DNA of 64,000 bases from Orlajensenia sp001423545 (GTDB lineage: Bacteria; Actinomycetota; Actinomycetes; Actinomycetales; Microbacteriaceae). The stretch spans positions 930,001-994,000 of the forward strand of contig LMOK01000001.1 in NCBI GenBank assembly GCA_001423545.1, written 5' to 3'. Under the pieces are notes generated by a model that searched no databases, had not been told where the DNA came from, and saw nothing but the letters and a program-made list of their open reading frames with translations. The stretch's first letter is position 1; every line of letters begins with the position of its first letter. Position numbers and translations under genes: made by a program. This document shows, in pieces, positions 49,965-57,358 of the stretch.

Positions 49965-49990
49965 CCTATGGGTCAGCTGTGACTCATAGG
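49965..49990. promoter_or_regulatory. Palindromic operator candidate of the electron-transfer operon
   Basis: Arms CCTATGGGTCA and TGACTCATAGG around GCTG; 10 of 11 arm positions pair. It is intergenic between the lipoprotein gene and nnrD, 89 nt upstream of the lipoprotein start. The regulator is unknown. Confidence 0.6.
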
Positions 49991-50034
49991 CGAGTCGACT
50001 GACAGCCCTCGAGGAGTACCGGATGCGTGTTATG

Positions 50035-50883
50035 TCAGTCGTGCAGCACTGCCGCGATGGCGGCCGGAACGTGCTCGGCGACGTCGAGCGCCGTGATCGG
50101 CCCGCCGTCGGAGGCGAGTTCGGCCGCCCGCGAGTGCAGGAACGACGCCGTCGCCGCGAGCGCCGGCAGGGCGAGCGCCGGGTCGCGGGCGATGCGCTGC
50201 GTGTTCGTGGCGAGCAGCGCGCCGAGGATGCCGGCCAGCACGTCGCCGGTTCCGGCCGTGGCCAACCAGCCCGGCGCATCCGTCACGGCATAGCTCGGCG
50301 ACCCCGGCGATGCCACGTGCGTGGTCGATCCCTTCAGCAGCACGGTCACGGCGAACTCGTCTGCCGCCCGGGCCGCCCAGGTCGCGGCATCCGCCCGGAT
50401 GGCATCGAGCGTCGCCTCGGTGTTCCGCGGGGAGAGCAGTTCGGCGAGTTCCCGGGCGTGCGGGGTGATGACGGTCGGACCCGTGGCATCGGGCGCCAGG
50501 TCGAGCGCCCCGGCGTCGAGCACCGTCGGCAGTCCCTGGGCGAGGGCCTGCTGGATCTCCCCGCCGAGCACGAAGGTGCGCCGGCCGGCGTTCATGCCCG
50601 ATCCGATGAGCCACGCCTGCACGCGTCCGGACTGGGTCACGATCTCGGGACGCCGGGCCAGCACCATGACGCCGACGGCTCTCGGGCCCGTGTACCGCAC
50701 CATCCCGACACCCGTGCGCGCGGCGGCCTCCACACCGAGCACGGCTGCGCCGGGATAGTCGTGGGACCCCGTGATGACGCCGAGCACGCCCCGGGAGTAC
50801 TTGTCGTCGTCGGCAGTGGGGACGGCGATCCACTCCCGAGCGTCCTCCGCCGTCCAGATCAGGCGTTCTGCGGAACCGGTCAT
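50035..50883 (-). CDS. nnrD: ADP-dependent NAD(P)H-hydrate dehydratase
   Basis: Repairs hydrated NAD(P)H back to NAD(P)H using ADP. 282 residues of the ribokinase-like YjeF C-terminal fold. Marks: KYSRGVLGVITGSHDYPGAA, VITPHARELAELL, LLKGSTTHVA and the catalytic Asp in ATAGTGDVLAGILGALLA. The N-terminal epimerase domain often fused to it is absent. ATG 50883 follows TATCGT by 6 nt. It is divergent from the HAD gene with only 23 bp between starts. Confidence 0.93.
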   Translation of the reverse strand: MTGSAERLIWTAEDAREWIAVPTADDDKYSRGVLGVITGSHDYPGAAVLGVEAAARTGVGMVRYTGPRAVGVMVLARRPEIVTQSGRVQAWLIGSGMNAGRRTFVLGGEIQQALAQGLPTVLDAGALDLAPDATGPTVITPHARELAELLSPRNTEATLDAIRADAATWAARAADEFAVTVLLKGSTTHVASPGSPSYAVTDAPGWLATAGTGDVLAGILGALLATNTQRIARDPALALPALAATASFLHSRAAELASDGGPITALDVAEHVPAAIAAVLHD

Positions 50884-50889
50884 GCTCTC

Positions 50890-50895
50890 ACGATA
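50890..50895 (-). promoter_or_regulatory. Putative leaderless -10 box for nnrD
   Basis: TATCGT on the minus strand ends 6 nt before ATG 50883. It overlaps the oppositely directed box of the HAD gene by two bases. Confidence 0.4.
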
Positions 50896-50899
50896 GGTT
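50894..50899 (+). promoter_or_regulatory. Putative leaderless -10 box for HAD gene
   Basis: TAGGTT ends 7 nt before ATG 50907, within the same 23-bp gap as the nnrD box. Confidence 0.4.
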
Positions 50900-50906
50900 G
50901 CAGGGG

Positions 50907-51551
50907 ATGAATGGAACAGCCTCGAACCCCATCCACCTGCCCGGCCGCGTCGTCGTCTTCGACTACGGCGAGGTGATCTCCTTCTCCCCCACGCCCGAGA
51001 ACCGCCGCGACCTGCTCGAGGTGGCCGGCATCGATCCGACCGACGCCGAGGTGTTCTGGGAGGCGTACGAGGCCGGCCGCCAGGCTCTCGACCAGGGCAC
51101 GCTGTCGATCGCCGACTACTGGGCCGGCATCGCCGCCGCCACCGGGGCCACCTGGTCGCCCGCCGAGCTGCACTCCATCTGGGCGATCGACTTCGTGGGC
51201 TGGCTGAGCGTCAACCCCGGAACCGCCGCCGTGCTCGAGGACCTCGCCGCCGGCGGCACCCGGCTCGCGCTGCTCTCCAACGCCGGGCGCGACTTCTCCA
51301 GCTACTTCCGCAACGGCTCCTTCGGCCCCCTCTTCGAGGCCGTCGTCGTGAGCGCGGAGGTCCTGGTCGTGAAACCGGATGCCGCCATCTACCGTCACAC
51401 TCTCGACACCCTCGGAATCACCCCGGCCGAGATGGTGTTCATCGACAACAAGGCGGAGAACATCGCCGGCGCCGAGGCCCTCGGCATCACCGGCCACGTG
51501 TTCACCTCGGCCGACGGACTGCGCAGCTTCCTGGAGGAGCTCGCGGCCTGA
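50907..51551 (+). CDS. HAD-superfamily hydrolase
   Basis: 214-residue phosphatase-like protein. Motif I VFDYGEVI supplies the nucleophile Asp; the second residue after it is Gly, as in the 'DxG' HAD-IA subset, rather than the usual acid/base Asp. Motif II LLSNAG, motif III Lys in VVKPDAAIY, and motif IV FIDNKAENIAGA are intact. A helical cap lies between motifs I and II. Substrate unknown; relatives include epoxide-hydrolase N-terminal-like phosphatases. Confidence 0.86.
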   Translation: MNGTASNPIHLPGRVVVFDYGEVISFSPTPENRRDLLEVAGIDPTDAEVFWEAYEAGRQALDQGTLSIADYWAGIAAATGATWSPAELHSIWAIDFVGWLSVNPGTAAVLEDLAAGGTRLALLSNAGRDFSSYFRNGSFGPLFEAVVVSAEVLVVKPDAAIYRHTLDTLGITPAEMVFIDNKAENIAGAEALGITGHVFTSADGLRSFLEELAA

Positions 51552-51609
51552 CCGCATCCGTTCCTCCCACTCACCCGTCCGACAGCTCGCCTCGACTCCC
51601 GGAGTTCTC

Positions 51610-52707
51610 TTGTCAGCACTGTTCCAGCCCATCACCGTGCGCTCGCTCACGATCCGCAACCGACTCTGGGTGCCGCCGCTCTGCCAGTACTCGGTGACGA
51701 AGAAGGACGGCGTGCCGCACGACTGGCACCTGGCCCACCTCGGGGCCATGGCCATGGGCGGGGCAGGACTGGTCATCGCCGAGGCCTCGGCCGTGGTTCC
51801 CGACGGCCGCATCTCCGATGAGGACACCGGAATCTGGAACGGCCAGCAGGCCGCTGCCTGGGCGCGCATCGTGTCCTTCATCCACACGCAGGGCGCTGCA
51901 GCGGGCATCCAGCTCGCCCACGCCGGCCGCAAGGCATCGACCTGGCCGGAGTGGGGTCACGAGCAGCACGGCAGCATGGCTCCGGCCGACGGGGGCTGGC
52001 AGACCGTCTCGGCCTCCGACGTCGCCTTCGGCGAATACGCGGCGCCCGAGGGACTTGAACGCCCCGACATCGCCGTCATCGTGCACGCCTTCGCGGAGGC
52101 GGCTGCGCGCTCGAAGCGGGCCGGCTTCGACCTGGTCGAGATCCACGCCGCCCACGGCTACCTCGTGCACCAGTTCCTCTCCCCGCTCAGCAACCTGCGC
52201 ACCGACGAGTACGGCGGATCGCTCGAGAACCGCGCCAGACTGCTCCTCGAGATCGTCGCGGCGGTCCGAGACACCGTCGGCGACGACTACCCGGTGCTCG
52301 TGCGATTCTCCGCCAGCGACTACGCCGACGGCGGCTGGGACGAGGAGCAGACCGCCGTGGTGGCCGGCTGGGCGCAGCAGGCCGGCGCCGACCTGTTCGA
52401 CATCTCCAGCGGGGGCAACATCGCGAAGGTGCGCATCCCGCTCGGTCCGGGGTACCAGGTGCCGTTCGCCGAGTACGTGAAGACCTCGGCCGGGGTTCCC
52501 GTCGCCGCCGTCGGCCTCATCACCACGCCGCAGCAGGCGGAGGAGATCGTGGCATCCGGGCAGGCGGATGCCGTGCTGCTCGGCCGCGCCCACCTGCGCG
52601 ACCCGCACTTCGCCCTGCGCGCCGCCGATGAACTCGGCGTCGAGCTCGACTACTGGCCGCAGCAGTACGTGCGCGCGAAGCCCGCCGTGAGCGGCGGGAC
52701 GTGGTGA
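51610..52707 (+). CDS. Old-yellow-enzyme NADH:flavin oxidoreductase (YqjM-like)
   Basis: FMN-dependent ene-reductase of 365 residues. WVPPLCQYSV (FMN-binding, with the Cys of the YqjM group), QLAHAGRKAS, EIHAAHGYLVHQFLSP with the His-His substrate pair, and GLITTPQQAEEIV plus LGRAHLRDP for FMN phosphate. TTG 51610 is the start: GGAG sits at the right distance, and the family N-terminus SALFQPITVRSLTIRNR begins there. Reduces activated C=C bonds; the natural substrate is unknown. Confidence 0.92.
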   Translation: MSALFQPITVRSLTIRNRLWVPPLCQYSVTKKDGVPHDWHLAHLGAMAMGGAGLVIAEASAVVPDGRISDEDTGIWNGQQAAAWARIVSFIHTQGAAAGIQLAHAGRKASTWPEWGHEQHGSMAPADGGWQTVSASDVAFGEYAAPEGLERPDIAVIVHAFAEAAARSKRAGFDLVEIHAAHGYLVHQFLSPLSNLRTDEYGGSLENRARLLLEIVAAVRDTVGDDYPVLVRFSASDYADGGWDEEQTAVVAGWAQQAGADLFDISSGGNIAKVRIPLGPGYQVPFAEYVKTSAGVPVAAVGLITTPQQAEEIVASGQADAVLLGRAHLRDPHFALRAADELGVELDYWPQQYVRAKPAVSGGTW

Positions 52708-52708
52708 G

Positions 52709-53086
52709 TCAGCCGCTGCGCTGACCGAGGGCGATGATGTTGCCTTCGCTGTCGGTGAACCAGGCAGCCTTCTCGCCGTCGAGGTCGGCGATGCCGTCCA
52801 CGGTCCTGATGCCGGGCAGGTCGTAGTCGGCGAACGCGACGCCGGCTGCTCGCAGCTCGGCGACGGACGACTCCAGGTCGGCCACTTCCACCATCAAAGC
52901 GGTGTTCTGAGCCGTTCCGGCGAACGTCGTCTCGTACAGGTACACGGACGTGCCGCCGACCGTGTACATGAGCCCACCGGCGTCCTGGCCGTCGGGCTTC
53001 CAGCCGAGCTTGTCTTCGTAGTACTGCCGCGCGCGATCGAGGTCTGAAGCGGGGAGGACGGCGGCAGCGGATCTCGCAGTCAACAT
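52709..53086 (-). CDS. VOC-family protein
   Basis: 125 residues, one pair of VOC modules (VLPASDLDRARQYYEDKLGW and VEVADLESSVAELRAAGVAF; C-terminal KAAWFTDSEGNIIALGQ with the usual metal-site Glu region). ATG 53086 is preferred to ATG 53092 because AAGGA lies 6 nt upstream of it. Function unassigned. It ends one base after the oppositely directed oxidoreductase stop. Confidence 0.84.
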   Translation of the reverse strand: MLTARSAAAVLPASDLDRARQYYEDKLGWKPDGQDAGGLMYTVGGTSVYLYETTFAGTAQNTALMVEVADLESSVAELRAAGVAFADYDLPGIRTVDGIADLDGEKAAWFTDSEGNIIALGQRSG

Positions 53087-53133
53087 GAGCATTCCTTCTG
53101 TTGAGCCCCGCTCCATGGTACGCCCGCAGCCGG

Positions 53134-54183
53134 TCAGCGGCTCCGCCGAGTTGCGTCCTGCACCTCTCCGACGAGTTCCTCGATGATGTCCTCGAGGAAG
53201 AGCACTCCCGTCGTGCGCCCCTCGGCGTCGAACGCCTGGGCGAGGTGCGCGCCTGTGCGCCGCATCGACGCCAGGGCGTCCTCGAGATCCGTCCCCTCGT
53301 ACATCGAGGCCAGCTGACGGATGCGCTTCGGCGGAACCGGGCGCTCGGGCTGGTCTTCGCTCGTGAGGTCGAGGTCGATGACGTCCTTGAGGTGCAGGTA
53401 GCCCGCCGGCGTCCCGTCCTCGTCGATCACCAGGTAGCGGGAGAACCCGTGCTTGGCGACGGCGCGCTCGAGCGCCGTCGGGGTCAGGGTCTCGGGGAGG
53501 CTGATCACCTCGTCCAGCGGTACCGCGACATCCCGGACCTTCTTCGTGGTGAACTCGAAGGCGGCGTTCAGTGCGCCGTTCGAGTCCTTCAGAACGCCCT
53601 CGCGCTTGGACTGGCTCACGATCGTGGCGACCTCCTCGAGGGTGAACGTGCTGTTCGCCTCCGACTTGGGCTCGACGCCGAGCAGGCGCAGTGCTCCGTT
53701 CGCGACGGCGTTCAGCGCGCCGATCACGTGACGGAAGATGCGGGCGATGAACACGAGCGGGGTCGCCAGCAGCAGCACGGCCTTGTCGGGGGCGGTGAAC
53801 GAGAGGTTCTTCGGAACCATCTCGCCGAGCACCACGTGCAGGTAGGTGACGATGACCAGCGCGATGATGAACGCGATGGTGCCGATGACCTCCTCCGACC
53901 AGCCGGTGAGGCCCAGCGGACCCTCCAGCAGATGGTGGATGGCGGGCTCGGAGACGTTGAGGATCACGAGCGAGCACACGGTGATGCCGAGCTGGCAGGC
54001 TGCCAGCATGAGCGTCGCGTGCTCCATCGCCCAGAGCGCCGTCTTCGCACGGCGGCTGCCCTTCTCGGCCAGGGGCTCGATCTGTGAGCGGCGTGCGGAG
54101 ATCACCGCGAACTCCGAACCGACGAAGAAGGCGTTGACGACCAGCAGCACGGCCAGCCAGAGGATTCCGGCCCAGTCGTTCAT
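53134..54183 (-). CDS. CNNM/CorC-type membrane protein with CBS domains
   Basis: 349-residue protein with a DUF21 (CNNM) membrane domain (about 1-190, three or four helices, GEMVPKNLSFTAP) and a CBS pair (about 205-345) with SRYLVIDEDGTPAGYLHLKDV. Relatives export or sense Mg2+ or Co2+. The C-terminal CorC/HlyC domain is missing or only rudimentary compared with the upstream paralogue. Its ATG overlaps the upstream gene stop by 4 bp. Confidence 0.88.
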   Translation of the reverse strand: MNDWAGILWLAVLLVVNAFFVGSEFAVISARRSQIEPLAEKGSRRAKTALWAMEHATLMLAACQLGITVCSLVILNVSEPAIHHLLEGPLGLTGWSEEVIGTIAFIIALVIVTYLHVVLGEMVPKNLSFTAPDKAVLLLATPLVFIARIFRHVIGALNAVANGALRLLGVEPKSEANSTFTLEEVATIVSQSKREGVLKDSNGALNAAFEFTTKKVRDVAVPLDEVISLPETLTPTALERAVAKHGFSRYLVIDEDGTPAGYLHLKDVIDLDLTSEDQPERPVPPKRIRQLASMYEGTDLEDALASMRRTGAHLAQAFDAEGRTTGVLFLEDIIEELVGEVQDATRRSR

Positions 54184-55583
54184 GAGCGCGCCCCCTTCCT
54201 GTCGGCGGCTCGCGCCGGGACGTCGACCACAGCGGGCTTGGCGGGCTTGACGGGCTTCACACCGTCGACGTCGGGCACGGGGGCCACAGCGGATTCGTCG
54301 GGGGTGAAGCGCAGCCTGTCGATGCGCCGGCCGTCGAGACGCTCGACGGTCAGCTCGCCGCTCTCGATGAGCACGGTGTCTCCGACGATGGGGAGTCGTC
54401 CCAGCTCGCTCATCACGTACCCGGCGACGGTCTCGTAGGTGCCGTCCTCGGGTACGATCAGGTCGGTGCTCTCGCGCAGTTCGTCGGGGCGCAGCATGCC
54501 CGGGAAGCTGATGGCGCGGCCACGGCGAACGATGCCGGCGCGTGACCTGTCGTGTTCGTCGGCGACCTCGCCGATGAGCTCCTCCACCAGGTCCTCCAGC
54601 GTCGCGACGCCGGCGGTTCCGCCGTACTCGTCGACGACGACGGCCATCTGGTAACCGCGGCCGCGCAGTTCGGCGAGAAGCACGTCGAGGCGCATCGTCT
54701 CGGGAACGCGCAGTGCCTCTGACTGCAGGGCAGACACGGGAACGTCGGCCCGGCGGGAGCGGGGCACGGCCATGGCCTGCTTCACGTGCACGAAACCGAC
54801 GACGTCATCAACGTCCTCGTCGATCACGGGGAACCGGGAGTGACCGGTCTGGGAGGCCAGCTGCAGCACGGCATGGGCCGATTCAGCGCGCTGGATGCTG
54901 ACCAGTCGTGGGCGGGGAGTCATGACGTCGGATGCCGTGTGGTCGGCGAACAGCAGCGTGCGGTTGAGCAGGGTGGCCGTGTCGCGCTCGAGCACGCCGG
55001 CGCTCGCCGAGCGGCGCACCAGGCTCGAGAGCTCCTCGGCCGTGCGGGCACCGGACAACTCCTCCTTGGGCTCGACTCCGACCATGCGCAGGATGCCGTT
55101 GGCGCTGCCGTTCAGCACGATGATCGCGGGCTTGAACACCCAGGTGAACGCCGTCTGGAACGGGATGACGAACTTCGCCGTCTTCAGCGGCAGCGCCAGC
55201 GCCAGGTTCTTGGGGATCAGTTCGCCGAGGATCATCGACAGCAGGGTGGCGAGGGTCACGGCGACGATGGTCGACGCGACGACGGCGACGGCATCCGGGA
55301 TCCCCCACCCCTCGAGCGTCGGAGCCAGCAGCGAGCTGATCGCGGGCTCGAACATGTAACCGGTGAGCAGCGTCGTGATGGTGATGCCGAGCTGCGCACT
55401 CGAGAGGTGCGTGGACGTCTGCGCCAGGGCGGAGATGGTCATCTGCAGCCGGGTCTCGCCGCGCTCGCGGCGCGCCTCGAGATCGGCTCGATCGAGGTTG
55501 ACCAGCGCGAACTCGCTGGCAACGAAGAAGCCCGTGCCGACGGTCAGGATGAGGCCGATGCCGAGCATGATCCACTCAGACAC
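54180..55583 (-). CDS. CNNM/CorC-type membrane protein (hemolysin-C family)
   Basis: 467-residue paralogue of the next gene: DUF21 membrane domain (about 1-200, GELIPKNLALALP), a CBS pair (about 210-345, SRFPVIDEDVDDVVGFVHV and VVDEYGGTAGVATLEDLVEEL) and a CorC_HlyC transporter-associated domain (about 360-435, ISFPGMLRPDEL and YETVAGYVMSELGRLP). The tail is rich in Lys-Pro-Ala. GTG 55583 has GGAGG at good spacing; an upstream in-frame GTG at 55592 lies inside that site. The pair probably forms a heteromeric cation transporter; this is inference. Confidence 0.9.
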   Translation of the reverse strand: MSEWIMLGIGLILTVGTGFFVASEFALVNLDRADLEARRERGETRLQMTISALAQTSTHLSSAQLGITITTLLTGYMFEPAISSLLAPTLEGWGIPDAVAVVASTIVAVTLATLLSMILGELIPKNLALALPLKTAKFVIPFQTAFTWVFKPAIIVLNGSANGILRMVGVEPKEELSGARTAEELSSLVRRSASAGVLERDTATLLNRTLLFADHTASDVMTPRPRLVSIQRAESAHAVLQLASQTGHSRFPVIDEDVDDVVGFVHVKQAMAVPRSRRADVPVSALQSEALRVPETMRLDVLLAELRGRGYQMAVVVDEYGGTAGVATLEDLVEELIGEVADEHDRSRAGIVRRGRAISFPGMLRPDELRESTDLIVPEDGTYETVAGYVMSELGRLPIVGDTVLIESGELTVERLDGRRIDRLRFTPDESAVAPVPDVDGVKPVKPAKPAVVDVPARAADRKGARS

Positions 55584-55659
55584 GGGCGACACCTCCGCAG
55601 TTCACGGGCGAGGGTCTATGGCCGGGGGTGCTACTGGGCGGGTCATCCATTGTCAGCCG

Positions 55660-55665
55660 AGTATA
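55660..55665 (-). promoter_or_regulatory. Putative -10 of the CNNM operon
   Basis: TATACT on the minus strand, about 77 nt upstream of GTG 55583, in the gap after guaB1. The -35 is weak. Confidence 0.4.
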
Positions 55666-55741
55666 TCCGTCTCGGATGCGGCTTTCCCCTACGGTTGGGG
55701 GCTCTGCGCTGTCGTCGTCTTGGCCGCGCGGCGCCAGAGGA

Positions 55742-57181
55742 CTACCAGCTGACCGGCAGCGCCTTGCCCTCCTCGTAGCCGGCGGCCGACTGGATGCCGA
55801 CCAACGCGCGGTCGGAGAACTCGGCGAGCGAGCGGGCGCCGGCGTACGTGAAGGAGCTGCGCAGTCCGGAGGTGATCATGTCGAGGAGATCCTCGAGGGA
55901 GGGTCGCAGCGGGTCGAGGTAGATCTTGCTCGACGAGATGCCCTCGGCGAAGAGTTCCTTGCGGGCGAGGTCGAACGCGTCGAGGCGACCGAAGCGTTCG
56001 CGCACCGCCTTGGTCGACGCCATCCCCCAGCTCTCCTTGTACAGGCGACCCCCGCCGTCGACCGCGAGCTGACCGGGGGCCTCGATGGTGCCGGCGAACC
56101 ACGATCCGATCATGACGGATGACGCTCCGGCGGCGAGCGCCAGGGCCACGTCGCGCGGATAGCGAACCCCGCCGTCGGCCCAGACGTGCGCGCCGAGCGA
56201 GCGAGCGGCCTCGGCGGTCTCGAGCACGGCCGAGAACTGCGGGCGCCCCACCGCCGTCATCATGCGGGTGGTGCACATGGCGCCGGGCCCCACACCCACC
56301 TTGAGGATGTCGGCCCCAGCGTCGACGAGGTCCTTCACGGCATCCGCCGTCACGATGTTGCCCGCGACGATCGGCAGGCCGAGGCCGAGGGCCTTCACCG
56401 TGCGGATCGCCTGGAGCATGCCCTCCTGGTGGCCGTGGGCCGTGTCGATCACGAGCACGTCGACACCGGCCGCGGCGAAGGCCTTCGCCTTGGTGGCGAT
56501 GTCGCCGTTGATGCCGAGGGCGACGGCGACCTGGAGGCGGCCGTCGGCGTCGAGCGTCGGGGAGTAGATGGTGCCGCGCAGTGCGCTCTTGCGGCTGAGC
56601 GTCCCGACGACGGCACCGCGCTTGAGCACGGGCACGAACTCGAGGTCGGCGGCGAGCATCAGATCGAAGGCCGCCCGGGCGCTGTCGACGTCCTCGGCGT
56701 CGATGGCCGTGATGCGGCCGTGCAGCAGATCGCCGAGTCGGGCGTCGGGCAGCGCGGTCGCGAGGCGAGCAGCGGCGATGGCTCCGAGGTAGGCGCCGTC
56801 CGCGTCGTTGAGGACGATGCCGTGACCCTGCACCGCCGGGACCCTGACGAGGGCGTCGGCCACGGTGTCGTCGGGACTCAGCACGAGGGGGGTGTCGAAT
56901 TCCACGGGCTGGTCCTTGACCCACCGGATGGCGGCGTCCAGCTCCTGCAGGTTCATGTCCTGGGGAAGCACTCCGAGTCCGCCGCGGCGGGCGAGCGTCG
57001 CCGCCAGACGGGGACCGGTGACCGAATTCATGTTCGCCGACACGATCGGGATCGTGGCGGCGGTGCCGTCATCCGGCGCCAGGGAGACGTCGAACCGGCT
57101 CTTCAGCTCAGAATGACTGGGCACGAGGAAGACGTCGGAGTAGGTGAGGTCGTGGGTCGGCGCGGTCCGATAGAACTCCAT
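55742..57181 (-). CDS. guaB1: GuaB1-family IMP dehydrogenase/GMP reductase-like protein
   Basis: 479 residues of IMPDH fold. A CBS pair (about 90-200, VLSPDDTVADALVRVPAV) sits in the barrel. The catalytic Cys loop is GVGPGAMCTTRMMTAVG, where true IMPDHs carry GPGSICTTR. The start MEFYRTAPTHDLTYSDVFLVPSHSEL fits the actinobacterial GuaB1 group, whose mycobacterial member has GMP reductase activity; the same activity here is inference. ATG 57181 follows TAGCGT by 7 nt. It is divergent from kgd. Confidence 0.9.
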   Translation of the reverse strand: MEFYRTAPTHDLTYSDVFLVPSHSELKSRFDVSLAPDDGTAATIPIVSANMNSVTGPRLAATLARRGGLGVLPQDMNLQELDAAIRWVKDQPVEFDTPLVLSPDDTVADALVRVPAVQGHGIVLNDADGAYLGAIAAARLATALPDARLGDLLHGRITAIDAEDVDSARAAFDLMLAADLEFVPVLKRGAVVGTLSRKSALRGTIYSPTLDADGRLQVAVALGINGDIATKAKAFAAAGVDVLVIDTAHGHQEGMLQAIRTVKALGLGLPIVAGNIVTADAVKDLVDAGADILKVGVGPGAMCTTRMMTAVGRPQFSAVLETAEAARSLGAHVWADGGVRYPRDVALALAAGASSVMIGSWFAGTIEAPGQLAVDGGGRLYKESWGMASTKAVRERFGRLDAFDLARKELFAEGISSSKIYLDPLRPSLEDLLDMITSGLRSSFTYAGARSLAEFSDRALVGIQSAAGYEEGKALPVSW

Positions 57182-57188
57182 GACTCCC

Positions 57189-57194
57189 ACGCTA
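57189..57194 (-). promoter_or_regulatory. Putative leaderless -10 box for guaB1
   Basis: TAGCGT on the minus strand ends 7 nt before ATG 57181; GGGAG in the spacer is too close for a normal ribosome site. Confidence 0.4.
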
Positions 57195-57273
57195 GACCTC
57201 GGCACAGCCTCCCGCAGCCCTGCGAACGGGGAGATACCTCTTTCGGGGGAACCGAGCCGCCGACAAAGAGGAT

Positions 57274-57279
57274 TAGGCT
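57274..57279 (+). promoter_or_regulatory. Putative kgd promoter -10
   Basis: TAGGCT 80 nt upstream of the chosen kgd start and 7 nt before an in-frame GTG at 57287. The codons between the two GTGs are atypical for this genome, so a 5' leader of about 70 nt is favoured. Confidence 0.45.
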
Positions 57280-57358
57280 TGTCACGGTGCGTGCTCGTCG
57301 TCTGGAACGACGGGTTGACAAGTTGCAGGGAATCAACGGAGAGAGTGGGCGATCGGCT

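Noticed and set aside
57287..57358. Longer N-terminus of Kgd from GTG 57287
   Set aside because: The extra 24 residues use codons rare in this genome (GTT, TTG, GGA, AGT) and do not resemble Kgd N-termini; GTG 57359 fits better, though the TAGGCT spacing leaves some doubt.
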